The notes under the pieces were generated by a model. The model was given only the letters and a program-made list of their open reading frames with translations. It made no database searches and was not told the DNA's origin. Of a stretch of DNA of 64,000 nt, positions 1 to 8,603 are shown piece by piece. The stretch lies in assembly GCA_015075445.1 (NCBI GenBank), contig JABTUJ010000003.1, positions 248,001 to 312,000 of the forward strand, written 5' to 3'. Positions within the stretch are counted from its first letter, which is position 1. Each line of letters opens with the position of its first letter. The stretch is from Verrucomicrobiales bacterium. GTDB taxonomy: Bacteria > Verrucomicrobiota > Verrucomicrobiia > Limisphaerales > J093. The position numbers were made by a program, and so were the translations under genes.

Positions 1-400
1 GCTCCAAGCTCAAAGGCCAAAGCTCAAGGGAAGTTCCAGGATTCCAGGGGGTAGAAAGGGCCCAGGCGCGGGCGTTTGGTGAAGGCGAGGGCCTGGGCGG
101 TGACCGCTGGAACCTGGCGAGGCAGAGGAAGCAGGGGCCCAAGCCCAGCGCCAAAGCCTGGCGGGAAGTTCCAGTATCCCAAGAGTAGAAGGCCTACGGC
201 CAGCTTGGTGAAGGGGCGGAGGCTACGGGCGGTAACCTGACCGCGAGGCAGAGAAGAAGCCCAAGCCCGCGCCGTGCTCAAGGGAAGTTCCAGGATTCCA
301 GGGGGTAGAAAAGGTCCCGGCATGGCCAGCTTGCGGAAGGGGGCGGAGGGCACCGCCACGGGCGGGGCGCGCGGCGTCGGGACGCCTGCACCACAGGCTT
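1..400. repeat. Degenerate tandem repeat of about 120-135 bp
   Basis: Three successive blocks starting near 25, 161 and 281 each open with a version of GGAAGTTCCAGGATTCCAGG followed by GGGTAGAA. They continue with related text (cagcttggtgaagg, then ggcggaggc, then gcggtaacc), and blocks 1 and 3 share their first 30 bases almost exactly. The array appears to run off the left edge of the window. The units differ by many one-base indels. No convincing protein is encoded here; the antisense frames that cross it are proline-rich shadows that repeat the peptide ESWNFP. Confidence 0.6.
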
Positions 401-1438
401 TGGAGAAAGACACTCCGGCGCTTCGCCTTCCTGGATAGGGAGGGGCGACCCAAGGCCTGCGATTCCTGCCGTGTCACGAGACGCAAAGTACGACGTGCCG
501 AGGAGCGCGCCAAGGTTGGGGCAGCCCCCCGGTTGGGCTGGAGGTATGGCAAGACCCGCGCCAGGTGGGGCGGGCGTTTGGGCGCCCACTTGGAAGGGAG
601 GCGAAAGGAAGGGCTGCGTGACCCAGAGAGCGCCGAGGAGTTCCTTCCAGCGTTTCGCCGCCTCCCCGAGCCTTGCGATTACCCGCTGGCACGGGGGCTT
701 GCCATGCGCATGAAGCCGTAACCGCGCCTGTGGTGCACCGGTTCGTAGCGTCGGCCCGCCTTCATGAGGGCTGGACTTGGGAATGGTGGCATTGACGCGG
801 GCGTCGTTGCCGCCATAGAAGCCGTAAACCGGACATTGGATGCGGGTAATGTCCGCGGCGTCCTCGGGTCCCGAGCCGTAGAAGGGAAAGGCGGCGAGGA
901 TCTTCGGGCTGTGGGTGGCGAAGCGGAAGGTCTGGCTGCCACCCCAGCAGAAGCCGGCCACCGCCACTTTGCCGTTGGAGGCCGGGAGCGAGGCGACGTA
1001 ATCCACCACCGCCTGGAGGTCGGCGGTGATCTGAGCCGGAGCAAGCGCGGAGATGGCCCGTCGGGCACCGTCGCTGCCGCCCAGTTCCGCCGTGCCACCG
1101 CCGCCGGGCGCGGCGCCGGAGAGAAGGTCGGGTGCGATGGCGATGAAGCCGGCCTCAGCCAACTGGTCGGCCACGCCACGGACCCACTCGGTGAGCCCGA
1201 AGATCTCGTGGATGACGACGACGGCGGTGGCCTTCTCCTTGACCTCGGGGAAGGCGAGGAAGCACGAGACCTCGCGGTCACCCTGCTTGACCTTGACCCA
1301 TTCAAGGTGGCGCGGGGAGTTCTCGAGGCGGCCCTTGGCCCAGTCCTGGGCGTGAGCAGGAAGGAGGGCGAGGGTTAGGGCAAGGGTCGGGGCGAGCGCC
1401 GGGAGCCGGCCGATGAGAGGACGTTCGAACGATTTCAT
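278..1438 (-). CDS. Dienelactone hydrolase family protein, secreted, 3' end frameshifted
   Basis: This is an alpha/beta hydrolase of the dienelactone hydrolase family, probably exported and acting on small ester or lactone substrates. I chose ATG 1438 because it gives a clean signal peptide (MKSFERPLIGRLPALAPTLA, with cleavage after AHA). Visible motifs are VVVIHEIFGL near the oxyanion region, the nucleophile elbow GFCWGG with Cys in the serine position (typical of this family), and FYGGNDARV with the Asp. The expected histidine region lies in other frames: around 765 the frame shifts to read LMKAGRRYEPVHHRRGYGF, and near 680-650 it shifts again to NRKAR then AAKRWKELLG. Family homology therefore ends near 623, and the stretch from there to the stop at 278 is read-through into repeats. 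At least three indels are needed to restore a normal protein, so this is either sequence error or a pseudogene. Confidence 0.75.
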   Translation of the reverse strand: MKSFERPLIGRLPALAPTLALTLALLPAHAQDWAKGRLENSPRHLEWVKVKQGDREVSCFLAFPEVKEKATAVVVIHEIFGLTEWVRGVADQLAEAGFIAIAPDLLSGAAPGGGGTAELGGSDGARRAISALAPAQITADLQAVVDYVASLPASNGKVAVAGFCWGGSQTFRFATHSPKILAAFPFYGSGPEDAADITRIQCPVYGFYGGNDARVNATIPKSSPHEGGPTLRTGAPQARLRLHAHGKPPCQRVIARLGEAAKRWKELLGALWVTQPFLSPPFQVGAQTPAPPGAGLAIPPAQPGGCPNLGALLGTSYFASRDTAGIAGLGSPLPIQEGEAPECLSPKPVVQASRRRAPRPWRCPPPPSASWPCRDLFYPLESWNFP

Positions 1439-1719
1439 GGATTCACGTTGTTGATGCCGGTGGAAAGAAGTACCGCGGGAAGGGTCAAACGCAAGTGACG
1501 GGGCCGGGATGGGAGGGCGCGTTGGCACGCCGACGGCGCGGGCGGGACTCGGCCGAAGTGAGCACTCCGGTTCCTCGGCCGCGCCGGCTTGAATCGTCGG
1601 AGCTTCGCGCTAGCCTTGCGCCATGTCGAACACCAGCACGGCGCGGGGGGGAATCCCCAGGGACGCGAGGTCTTCATCCTGGATCGCGGCGATGCCGCCT
1701 GAAGCCGGGACGGTGCGCA

Positions 1720-1784
1720 GGCGCCGACGTCAGGAGGCGAAGTGGCATTGCCCCTGGCCGACAACGCCTCCTGACGTCGGCGCC
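1720..1784. repeat. Perfect 20-bp inverted repeat
   Basis: GGCGCCGACGTCAGGAGGCG at 1720-1739 is repeated as its exact reverse complement at 1765-1784, with a 25-base spacer. It lies just upstream of the likely GTG start (1824) of the S9 peptidase. It could be a REP-type palindrome, since the window also holds a RAYT transposase, or a transcription-level hairpin. The sequence alone does not decide between these. Confidence 0.75.
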
Positions 1785-1823
1785 TACCGCGGGTGGAGAG
1801 CATCCGGGCTGGGAAGGGGCGCT

Positions 1824-3899
1824 GTGCGAGGATGGATTCTGAGCTGTCTGACGGCCGTTCTCGTAGGGTTGGGGGCCGAGGCGTCGGCGCGGGAGATGAC
1901 CCCGTTGGATGTCGCCCGGATCCGGGCCGTGACTTCCTCGGCAGTGTCGCCCGACGGCGCCCGCGTGGCCTACACGCTCGCGGTGCCGCGGCGGCCGTTC
2001 GCGGAGGAGGACGGACCCGCCTGGCAGGAGTTGCACGTGCTGGGACCGGACGGGTGTTCCCGGCCCTTTGTGACGGGGGCGGTCAACGTGTCGGATGTGA
2101 AGTGGTTGCCGGATGGGTGCCGCCTGTCGTTCCGGCAGAAACGCGCCGGTGACAAGGAGACGGCCCTCTACGTGATCGCCGCCGACGGAGGCGAGGCTCG
2201 GCGCGTGCTGACCCACTCGACCGGCGTGGGCGGGTATGCCTGGAGCCCGGACGGCGAGCGGGTGGCGTTCCTGGCGCGCCCCCAGGAACCCAAGTCCGTG
2301 ACGGAAGCGCGGGAGAAGGGCTTCAAGGCGCAGGTGTTCGAGGAAGACTGGCGCGCGGTCAAGGTGTGGCTGGCCCGGCCTGACTTCACGTCGGATGCCT
2401 GGACGGACCGGCCAATCTCCAAGCCGCAGCCGCTGAACCTGCCGGGCTCGGCGCATGCGGTGGAATGGAGTCCGGACGGCCGACAGTTGGCGGTGGCGCT
2501 GGCGCCGACGCCCGGCGTCGATGACGAGCTCATGCGGCAGCGCATCCACGTGGTGGAGGTCGAATCCGAAAAGGTCAGCGGGCGGATTGAGACGCCGGGA
2601 AAGGTGGGCGTCTTTCGGTGGAGTCCGGACAGCCAGCACATCGCGTTGATCGGCACCACCGAGGTGCATGATCCGCGGGAGGGCCGGCTGTTGGTCGTGG
2701 GCCGGGAAGGTGGCGTGCCGCGGGAGCTCGTGGTGGATTACGCCGGGCACTTCACCCTGCTCGAGTGGGTGGACGAGCGATCGCTGCTTGTGTTGGGCCA
2801 GACCGGCGTCACCAGCGAATTGCTCCGTGTGACGATCACGGGAGAATCCACGCCCGTGGTCGCGCCCGGAGCGATGGTGCTGGACAGCTTCAGCCTGGCG
2901 GCGGCTCGGGGGCGGGTGGCGATGGTCGGGGAAACCCCGGCGCATCCGCCGGAGTTGTTCGAGCTGAGCCTGGACGAGGCCGCCGCGCGGCGGATCACGA
3001 CGAGCAATCCGTGGCTGGCGGAGGTGGCGCTCGCGTCGCAGGAGGTGGTGCGGCATCACGCGCGAGACGGTCTCGAGCTCGAAGGGATTCTCATCCGGCC
3101 ACTCCATCCCGAGGCGGGCCGGCGGTATCCGCTGCTGCTCGTCGTGCACGGAGGGCCAGAGGCGCACGAGGCCAACGGTTGGAAGACGACCTATTCGCGC
3201 CTGGGCCAACTCGCGGCAGCGCGCGGATTCGCGGTGTTCTATCCCAACTACCGGGGAAGCACCGGGCGCGGCGTGACCTTTTCCAAGCTGGGCCAGGCGG
3301 ATTACGCCGGAGCCGAATTCGATGATCTGGTGGACGCCGTCGAACATCTGGTCGAGACCGGTCTGGTGGACCGGGCGCGGGTGGGGGTCACGGGAGGGTC
3401 GTACGGCGGCTACGCGACCGCCTGGTGCGCGACTGCGCTGAGCGAGCACTTTGCGGCGGGCGTGATGTTCGTGGGGATCAGCGACCAGATTTCCAAGTTC
3501 GGCACCACGGACATCCCCAACGAGATGTATCTCGTGCACGCGCGGAAGTACCCGTGGGAGGACTGGGACTGGTTCCTGGGCCGCAGCCCGATCCGCCATG
3601 CCGAGAAGGGGCGAACGCCGTTACTCATCCTGCACGGCAAAGAGGACACGCGGGTGCATCCGAGCCAGTCGCTCGAGCTGTATCGGTATCTCAAGACGCT
3701 GGGGCAGGTGCCGGTCCGACTCGTATGGTACCCGGGCGAAGGCCACGGCAACCGGAATGCAGCCTCGCGGCTCGACTACACGCTGCGCACGCTGCGCTGG
3801 TTCGAGCACTACCTGCAGGGCCCGCGCGGGACGCCGCCGCCTTACGCGCTCGATTACTCGCCATACCGCCCGCCGGCGGCGGCGGCCGAGGCCGAATGA
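1824..3899 (+). CDS. S9 family serine peptidase (prolyl oligopeptidase / acylaminoacyl-peptidase type)
   Basis: Exported serine peptidase that would cleave short peptides in the periplasm. The N-terminal half carries WD/TolB-like propeller blades (SPDGARVAY, WSPDGERVAF, WSPDGRQLAV, WSPDSQHIAL). The C-terminal catalytic domain has VHGGPEAHE, YRGSTGRG, the nucleophile elbow GGSYGG, and a late HGKEDTRVHPSQS with the Asp, then GEGHGN with the His, so the triad looks complete. The frame is open from ATG 1623, but that leader is low-complexity and overlaps the inverted repeat. GTG 1824 follows a purine-rich ggaagggg and gives MRGWILSCLTAVLVGLGAEASA, a good signal peptide, so I prefer it. At about 690 residues the length is normal for the family. 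It converges with purQ 37 bases downstream. Confidence 0.9.
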   Translation: MRGWILSCLTAVLVGLGAEASAREMTPLDVARIRAVTSSAVSPDGARVAYTLAVPRRPFAEEDGPAWQELHVLGPDGCSRPFVTGAVNVSDVKWLPDGCRLSFRQKRAGDKETALYVIAADGGEARRVLTHSTGVGGYAWSPDGERVAFLARPQEPKSVTEAREKGFKAQVFEEDWRAVKVWLARPDFTSDAWTDRPISKPQPLNLPGSAHAVEWSPDGRQLAVALAPTPGVDDELMRQRIHVVEVESEKVSGRIETPGKVGVFRWSPDSQHIALIGTTEVHDPREGRLLVVGREGGVPRELVVDYAGHFTLLEWVDERSLLVLGQTGVTSELLRVTITGESTPVVAPGAMVLDSFSLAAARGRVAMVGETPAHPPELFELSLDEAAARRITTSNPWLAEVALASQEVVRHHARDGLELEGILIRPLHPEAGRRYPLLLVVHGGPEAHEANGWKTTYSRLGQLAAARGFAVFYPNYRGSTGRGVTFSKLGQADYAGAEFDDLVDAVEHLVETGLVDRARVGVTGGSYGGYATAWCATALSEHFAAGVMFVGISDQISKFGTTDIPNEMYLVHARKYPWEDWDWFLGRSPIRHAEKGRTPLLILHGKEDTRVHPSQSLELYRYLKTLGQVPVRLVWYPGEGHGNRNAASRLDYTLRTLRWFEHYLQGPRGTPPPYALDYSPYRPPAAAAEAE

Positions 3900-3936
3900 G
3901 CCTTGGCTCGGCTTCGGCTGTTCCCCGGCTTCCGGC

Positions 3937-4692
3937 TCAGGCGGCTGTTGCCCGTTGATCGAGGGCGGCCAGGAGGCTGGCGAAGATCCAGCGGCCGTCG
4001 GTGCTGCCCAGGATGGCCTCGCTCGCCCGGTCGGGGTGCGGCATGAGCCCCGCGACATTGCCGGCCCGGTTGCAGATCCCGGCAATGTTCAGCAAGGAAC
4101 CGTTGGGGTTGGCGTCGTCGATGAGTTCGCCGCGGCGGCTGCAGTACTGCCAGAGGATCTGGCGGGAGGTCTGGAGCTCGATGAGCGTCTCGCGGTCCGC
4201 ATAGTAACAGCCCTCCCCGTGGGCGACGGGGATGCGGAGCAGGGTGTCCGCCGGGATGCGCGAGGTGAACGGCGTGTCCGAATTGGCGGTCTTGAGAAAC
4301 ACCTGTTCGCAGCGGAACTGGAGCGAACGGTTGCGGATCAAGGCGCCGGGCAGCAACCCCGCCTCACAGAGGATCTGGAACCCGTTGCAGATGCCCAGGA
4401 CCAGACCACCCGCCGCGGCGAACGCCTGCACGGCCTGCATGACCGGACTGAACCGCGCGATGGCCCCGCAGCGCAGGTAGTCGCCGTAGCTGAACCCACC
4501 GGGGATGATGACCACCTCCGCGTCCCCCAGCGAGGTCTCCTTGTGCCACAACAGGCACGCTTCGTGGCCAAGGACGCGCACGGCGTGGACGCAGTCCTGA
4601 TCGCAGTTCGACGCGGGGAACTGCAGGACGGCGAACCGGCGCACGCGGGCGGGCAGCGCGGGGTCTGCGGCGGGATCAGTCGTGGAGTTCAA
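3937..4692 (-). CDS. purQ: Phosphoribosylformylglycinamidine synthase, glutaminase subunit PurQ
   Basis: PurQ releases ammonia from glutamine for the FGAM synthase step of purine synthesis, working with PurL (not in this window) and PurS. The class I glutamine amidotransferase fold is clear: [13 protein letters not shown], the nucleophile in GICNGFQ (Cys102), and MPHP with His219. The usual third triad residue is the Glu of HPE; here it is HPD (Asp221), with Glu225 close by. The length (251 aa) is slightly above typical because of about 18 extra N-terminal residues before [16 protein letters not shown]; an internal GTG just before this is possible. It overlaps the 3' end of purS by 17 bases, so the two are probably translationally coupled. 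Confidence 0.95.
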   Translation of the reverse strand: MNSTTDPAADPALPARVRRFAVLQFPASNCDQDCVHAVRVLGHEACLLWHKETSLGDAEVVIIPGGFSYGDYLRCGAIARFSPVMQAVQAFAAAGGLVLGICNGFQILCEAGLLPGALIRNRSLQFRCEQVFLKTANSDTPFTSRIPADTLLRIPVAHGEGCYYADRETLIELQTSRQILWQYCSRRGELIDDANPNGSLLNIAGICNRAGNVAGLMPHPDRASEAILGSTDGRWIFASLLAALDQRATAA

Positions 4693-4918
4693 GGCGGTAG
4701 TCCTCGATCACGGGGTTGCTGAGGAAACGGTGGCAGGCCGCCTCGAGTTGCTGGCGTGCCGTCTCGGCGTCGACGCCGCTCAGCTCGACCTCCAGATATT
4801 TGCCCACGCGCACGTCGCGCACGCCCTGGTAACCGAGGTGTTCGAGCGCACCCTGCACCGTCTTGCCCTGCGGATCGAGCACCGCCTTCTTGGGGGTGAT
4901 GATGATTGACGCTTTCAT
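4676..4918 (-). CDS. purS: Phosphoribosylformylglycinamidine synthase subunit PurS
   Basis: Small 80-residue bridging subunit of the three-part FGAM synthase (PurS-PurQ-PurL). The start at 4918 gives MKASIIITPKKAVLDPQGKT, the normal PurS N-terminus; the longer open frame upstream is proline-rich and unlikely to be translated. Family features are ALEHLGYQGVRDVRVGKY and the C-terminal [10 protein letters not shown]. It is the first gene of a purSQ pair transcribed leftward and is divergent from the pilin-like gene at 5087. No strong Shine-Dalgarno is visible. Confidence 0.95.
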   Translation of the reverse strand: MKASIIITPKKAVLDPQGKTVQGALEHLGYQGVRDVRVGKYLEVELSGVDAETARQQLEAACHRFLSNPVIEDYRLELHD

Positions 4919-5086
4919 GTTGGCCGCCGGCCGAGGGCCCGCGACGGGCGGATGTTGGGATGCGGGGCGCGGTCCGGCCAGCGAAAAGCGGGGCGAAAAG
5001 CGAGGCGTCACGCGGGGGATTCAAGGGCTGGTGATTGACGGTTCGTAACCCGCGACGTAGAAGAGCACGTCTGTTCTTCCACCTTT

Positions 5087-5887
5087 ATGAAATCGCTGTT
5101 CCCCAAGCGCTCCTGGCTCAGTGCCTTCACGCTCATTGAACTGCTCGTGGTCATCGCCATCATCGCCATCCTCGCCGGCATGCTGTTGCCCGCCCTCGCC
5201 CGGGCCAAGGCCAAAGGCCACAACGCCGTTTGTCTCAACAACCTCAAACAAATGGGGCTCGGCCAGATCATGTATGTGACCGAGACCGGCAAGACCTTCC
5301 CGGTGGCCTATTCGCCCAGCAACTTCTGGATGGCGGTCATCCGCCGCGACGTCCCGGCCGACAAGATCCGGCTCTGTCCCACCGCGCCCGTGCCACCCAA
5401 CCGGAACCCCAGCGGCGAGGCCATCGGCACCGCCACCCTCGCCTGGTACGGTCCCCAGAAGACGCCGATCCAATGGAACACCGGCTTCGAGAGCAGCTAC
5501 GGCATGAATGGCTGGATGTACTCCCCCGTCGGCGAAGGCGTCCAGGACGCGAACAAGCAGTTCTCCGGCGAGGCGAGCTACGAGAACCCGGTGAAAACTC
5601 CGATCTTCGCCGATTGCAACTGGGCGGACTCCTGGCCGCTGGCGACGGATCCGCCGCCGCGCGACGTCGGGACGGGCGGCAACTCGGCGATGATGCAGCG
5701 TTACTGTATCGCCCGCCACGGATCAACGCCGGGCGCGAAGTCCATCCGCCTGGCGGCCGGCGACCCTCTACCCGGCTCCATCAACGTGGTCTTCGCCGAC
5801 GGCCACACCGAACTGGTCCGCCTCGAGCAGCTCTGGTCCCTGGCTTGGCACCGCGGATACCGCGCGCCCGCGCAACGGCCGAGGTAA
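5087..5887 (+). CDS. Pilin-like protein with prepilin cleavage/methylation signal
   Basis: 266-residue type II secretion/type IV pilin-like protein. It has a short charged leader ([13 protein letters not shown]), then [18 protein letters not shown], the hydrophobic helix processed by prepilin peptidase. The leader lacks the usual Gly immediately before Phe and has Ala there. The rest is a large globular domain with cysteines and the near-C-terminal [15 protein letters not shown], which is the common ending of the numerous Verrucomicrobiota/Planctomycetes pilin-like proteins (DUF1559-like). It is probably a surface or periplasmic pseudopilin-type protein of unknown substrate. It is divergent from purSQ. 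A second member lies at 55120-55980. Confidence 0.9.
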   Translation: MKSLFPKRSWLSAFTLIELLVVIAIIAILAGMLLPALARAKAKGHNAVCLNNLKQMGLGQIMYVTETGKTFPVAYSPSNFWMAVIRRDVPADKIRLCPTAPVPPNRNPSGEAIGTATLAWYGPQKTPIQWNTGFESSYGMNGWMYSPVGEGVQDANKQFSGEASYENPVKTPIFADCNWADSWPLATDPPPRDVGTGGNSAMMQRYCIARHGSTPGAKSIRLAAGDPLPGSINVVFADGHTELVRLEQLWSLAWHRGYRAPAQRPR

Positions 5888-6005
5888 GCGGCAGGCCGCC
5901 GGCACAACCCCTCGCACTTTGGCACATTCCACGCGCGCCGTGAGGCGGACTCCACGGTTGCCGAGGCTGGGAGACAGTTCTCATTTTGGCCGAATCCCCC
6001 CAACC

Positions 6006-6073
6006 CCGGGTGAGGGCACCGGGCGGAAACCTGGCCCACCCGCGCACTTGTAGGCCGGGTGCCCTCACCCGGC
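6006..6073. repeat. Imperfect inverted repeat (gtgagggcacc type)
   Basis: CCGGGTGAGGGCACCGGGC near 6006-6024 is mirrored by GCCGGGTGCCCTCACCCGGC near 6054-6073, with one base extra in the right arm and about 30 bases between. It sits in the 270-base gap between the pilin-like gene and the AraC gene. It could be a REP-like palindrome or a bidirectional hairpin; there is no T-run for a classical terminator. The rest of this gap shows nothing I can identify. Confidence 0.5.
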
Positions 6074-6157
6074 GATCCCCCCGGGCCAGACTGAGAACTG
6101 CTGGGGGCCGGGGCGGGACGGTTTGCTTCTGCGCGGGCGCCGGTTAAGCTCCCGGGC

Positions 6158-7123
6158 ATGGCGTCGTTTGCCGAGCGTGACGCCTGGGCAGGCGTCGGCC
6201 AGGGGTGGTGTCCGTTGTTCGGGCGCCACTGCGAACTGGGCTTCAGCTTTGAATGGCATGATTTCGAGCCGGCCCAGGCGTTGGATTGGGGCCGGAGCTT
6301 CCACCCCGGAGGCATCGAGCTCTGTTTGAACCTCGACGGTTCGGGGACGATCCGGGGCAACGGGGCGACCGCCGAGGTGGCGCCGGGCACCTGGACGCTC
6401 TATCGCCAGGGGGAACCGCCCTTGCAGGCCGTGCGCCCCAGTGGCCTGCGGCATCGGTTCCTCACCGTCGAGTTCGCCTGCGGTTTCCTGCGTGAACTGC
6501 TCTTCGGCCACCTCGAACATCTCCATCCCCTGGTGCGGCGGGCGTTCTCGGAGGAGACCACGACCTCCCAAGTCGCCGGCGTGGAGCGGATGAGCAGCAC
6601 CGTGCTCCAGGTGGTGGAGAGCCTGCGCCGTTGTCCGGTGTTCCTGCCCGCGCGCGAGACGTGGTTCCGCAGCAAGGCCCTCGAGCTGGCTTCGTTTCTC
6701 TTGTTCCAGCCGGCGCAAGGCGAACTCCTGTGCACGCGCGCCCAGCGGGCCGGCCGCGAACGGGTGGCCCGGGCGTGTGCCATCCTGCGCGAGCGGATGC
6801 GCGAGGCACCCCCGCTGGAGGAGTTGGGACGCCTGGTCGGCTGCAGCCCGTTCTACCTGAGCCGCCTTTTCTCCCAGGAAACGGGACAGACGATCCAGCA
6901 GTACCTGCGACAGATCCGGCTGGAGCGCGCCGCAGAGCTGATCCGGACCGGACGCTGCAACGTGACGGAGGCCGCGCTCGAGGTCGGCTACAACAGCCTC
7001 AGCCACTTCAGCGCTGCCTTCCGCGAACAATTCCGCTGCTGCCCCGGCCTCTACCCGCTGCAGACGATTCCGCAGACCACCGATCGCCCCGGATCGGGAG
7101 GCAAGCGAGCCGGCGGGAGATGA
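6158..7123 (+). CDS. AraC family transcriptional regulator
   Basis: 321-residue regulator. The N-terminal part (about 1-190) looks like a cupin-type sensor domain (LDWGRSFHPGGIELCLNLDG, then APGTWTLYRQGEPPL). The C-terminal part (about 210-305) is the AraC double helix-turn-helix: LEELGRLVGCSPFYLSRLFS and then VTEAALEVGYNSLSHFSAAF. The ligand is unknown. It is a single gene on the plus strand with no obvious co-transcribed partner; a secreted UnbV-domain protein follows 295 bases later. A 107-base piece of this gene (6931-7037, covering the second helix-turn-helix) is present again at 47923-48029 with one mismatch. Confidence 0.92.
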   Translation: MASFAERDAWAGVGQGWCPLFGRHCELGFSFEWHDFEPAQALDWGRSFHPGGIELCLNLDGSGTIRGNGATAEVAPGTWTLYRQGEPPLQAVRPSGLRHRFLTVEFACGFLRELLFGHLEHLHPLVRRAFSEETTTSQVAGVERMSSTVLQVVESLRRCPVFLPARETWFRSKALELASFLLFQPAQGELLCTRAQRAGRERVARACAILRERMREAPPLEELGRLVGCSPFYLSRLFSQETGQTIQQYLRQIRLERAAELIRTGRCNVTEAALEVGYNSLSHFSAAFREQFRCCPGLYPLQTIPQTTDRPGSGGKRAGGR

Positions 7124-7417
7124 GACCCACTTCAGCTCCGTAGAGCCCGGCGCGCGAGTTCGGCGCGGATCGCCCGTGAGGTGTCGCCGCGGACCGGCGC
7201 GGCTTCTTCGCACCTTGGTGAGGAACGGGATCCCGGAAGCCGGATGCGCAAGCTCCAGCCGCGGGTAGTCCGTTGGAGGAGGAAGAACCAGAAAGCGAGC
7301 AACTGTCGGTTGCTCTTCCGGGCCAAACCCGAAGTACCCGATGCCGCGGGTGTGTCGGCCGGTGGTCAGTTTCCGCCCGGGGATTCGCGACAACACGTTA
7401 TGAGCGAAAGGCTTCCC

Positions 7418-8194
7418 ATGAAATCGATTCAACCGATCTGCGCCCGTGTCCAAAGCGCAGACTCGTGCCACTGCACGAAAACGGATGGCTGGTCAGCCTT
7501 GTGTTTGGCCGTGGTCAGTGCCGGCACCCTGCTGGCCCAACCGGCCTACTTCACCCGGATTACCGACGGTCCCATCGCCACTGACACCGAGCGTTCCTAT
7601 GGTTGTGCCTTGGTGGACAACGACCACGACGGGTTTCTGGACGCTTACGTCATGAACGGCGATGACAACTCGAGCATCTGGACCGCCAACCAACTCTTTC
7701 GCAACAACGGGAACGACAACGCCTGGCTCACCGTGAAACCCATCGGGACGGTTTCAAACCGCGACGCCGCCGGCGCCAAGGTCCGGGTGTTGGCGACCTA
7801 TGCCGGCCGGGCCCGCTGGCAACGACGCGACATCACCGTCGGTTGCCTGAGCGACGGCAACCATCGCTACGCGCACTTCGGTCTTGGCGACGCCAGACTT
7901 GTCAACCGGCTGCGCATCGAATGGCCCTCGGGCGCGGTCGAGGAGTTCTCCGACCTCGCGCCAAATCGGTACCACACCATCGTCGAACCCGCGCTGCGGG
8001 CCGCGATGAAACCCCAGGGCGAGTTCGAGTTGAGCGTGTGGCCCAGCACCAACCGCACCTGCACCCTCGAGCACTCGCCCGACCTGGTGACGTGGACCGA
8101 ACTCACCACCGTCACCGGGGCGGGTGAAACCTCGGTCACCGTCGCCGACCCCGGCGCCCCCGGCCAGGGACAGCGGTTCTATCGGATGAAATGA
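7418..8194 (+). CDS. Short secreted ASPIC/UnbV-domain protein
   Basis: About 258 residues. It starts at ATG 7418 (ATG 7400, in frame, is an alternative), giving MKSIQPICARVQ and a hydrophobic stretch ending in LLAQP. After a single FG-GAP-like motif (DNDHDGFLDAYVMNGDD) comes the ASPIC/UnbV domain (NQLFRNNGNDNAWLTVKPIG, AGAKVRV, HFGLGDARLVNRLRIEWPSG). It ends in an SPDLVTWTEL...RFYRMK module shared with other secreted proteins here. It is closely similar, also at DNA level, to the 3' half of the gene at 24791-26551 but lacks that protein's beta-propeller. It therefore looks like an internally deleted paralog that is still open from end to end. The role is unknown; the full-length family is calcium-binding and surface-exposed. 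Confidence 0.8.
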   Translation: MKSIQPICARVQSADSCHCTKTDGWSALCLAVVSAGTLLAQPAYFTRITDGPIATDTERSYGCALVDNDHDGFLDAYVMNGDDNSSIWTANQLFRNNGNDNAWLTVKPIGTVSNRDAAGAKVRVLATYAGRARWQRRDITVGCLSDGNHRYAHFGLGDARLVNRLRIEWPSGAVEEFSDLAPNRYHTIVEPALRAAMKPQGEFELSVWPSTNRTCTLEHSPDLVTWTELTTVTGAGETSVTVADPGAPGQGQRFYRMK

Positions 8195-8210
8195 GAACGT
8201 GAAGACCACT

Positions 8211-8302
8211 CACCACGAAGGACACCAAGGTCACGAAGAGCCGAACGAAGCAGAGCTGCAGCCTCCCCTCTTCCTTCGTGTTCTTCGTGTTCTTCGTGGT
8301 GG
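8211..8302. repeat. Intergenic hairpin element, CACGAAGG type
   Basis: caccacgaaggacaccaagg at 8211-8230, continuing to 8238, pairs with its near reverse complement at 8273-8302 (cttcgtgttcttcgtggtgg). The loop is about 35 bases. It is the same family as 8917-9010. It lies between the UnbV gene and the toxin-antitoxin remnant. It yields false peptides such as HHEGHQGHEE and LRVLRVLRGG. Confidence 0.75.
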
Positions 8303-8393
8303 AAATACTTCCATGCCATTCACCCGCACCGTCCCTCGGCCCTCGGTTTGGCCCATGTCACCCGCACCCTCCGCGGTGCTGGTTGGTGCGGTC

Positions 8394-8603
8394 TCACGAC
8401 CTGGCTCGGTGAACCCGCACCTTGTCGGAGAAATCGAGGTCCTGGGTAACAAAAAACCGCCCGCTGTCTTGGGCGGCCTGCCAGACGTCCCCGTCCGGGC
8501 GGCCCACCAATCCCTCAGCGCGAATCGTATCCACCGAGTGCCCCAGGGCCTCCAGGGAATTGGCCAGCGATTCCGGGAGGTTCTCGTCGAGCTTGATCCT
8601 CAT
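8394..8603 (-). pseudogene. DUF5615 PIN-like toxin, C-terminally truncated
   Basis: 69 residues starting MRIKLDENLPESLANSLEAL. The two acidic motifs of the PIN-like DUF5615 family are present (LDENLP at the N-terminus and VTQDLDFSD near residue 55). The family normally runs to about 110-120 residues and continues after DLDF with an arginine-rich strand and a hydrophobic strand; here the frame ends at KVRVHRARS. It overlaps the upstream DUF433 antitoxin by 4 bases (ATGA), the normal arrangement of this pair. The missing third of the fold makes activity doubtful. It could be a true truncation or one indel. Confidence 0.75.

Noticed and set aside
1674-3599. 641-codon minus-strand frame opposite the S9 peptidase
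   Set aside because: Rich in His, Arg and Pro with no motif; the plus-strand peptidase has a full catalytic triad.
3900-3936. Bidirectional terminator between the S9 peptidase and purQ
   Set aside because: The 37-base gap has GC-rich short dyads (cggctt/aagccg-like) but no U-tract on either strand, so I cannot support it.
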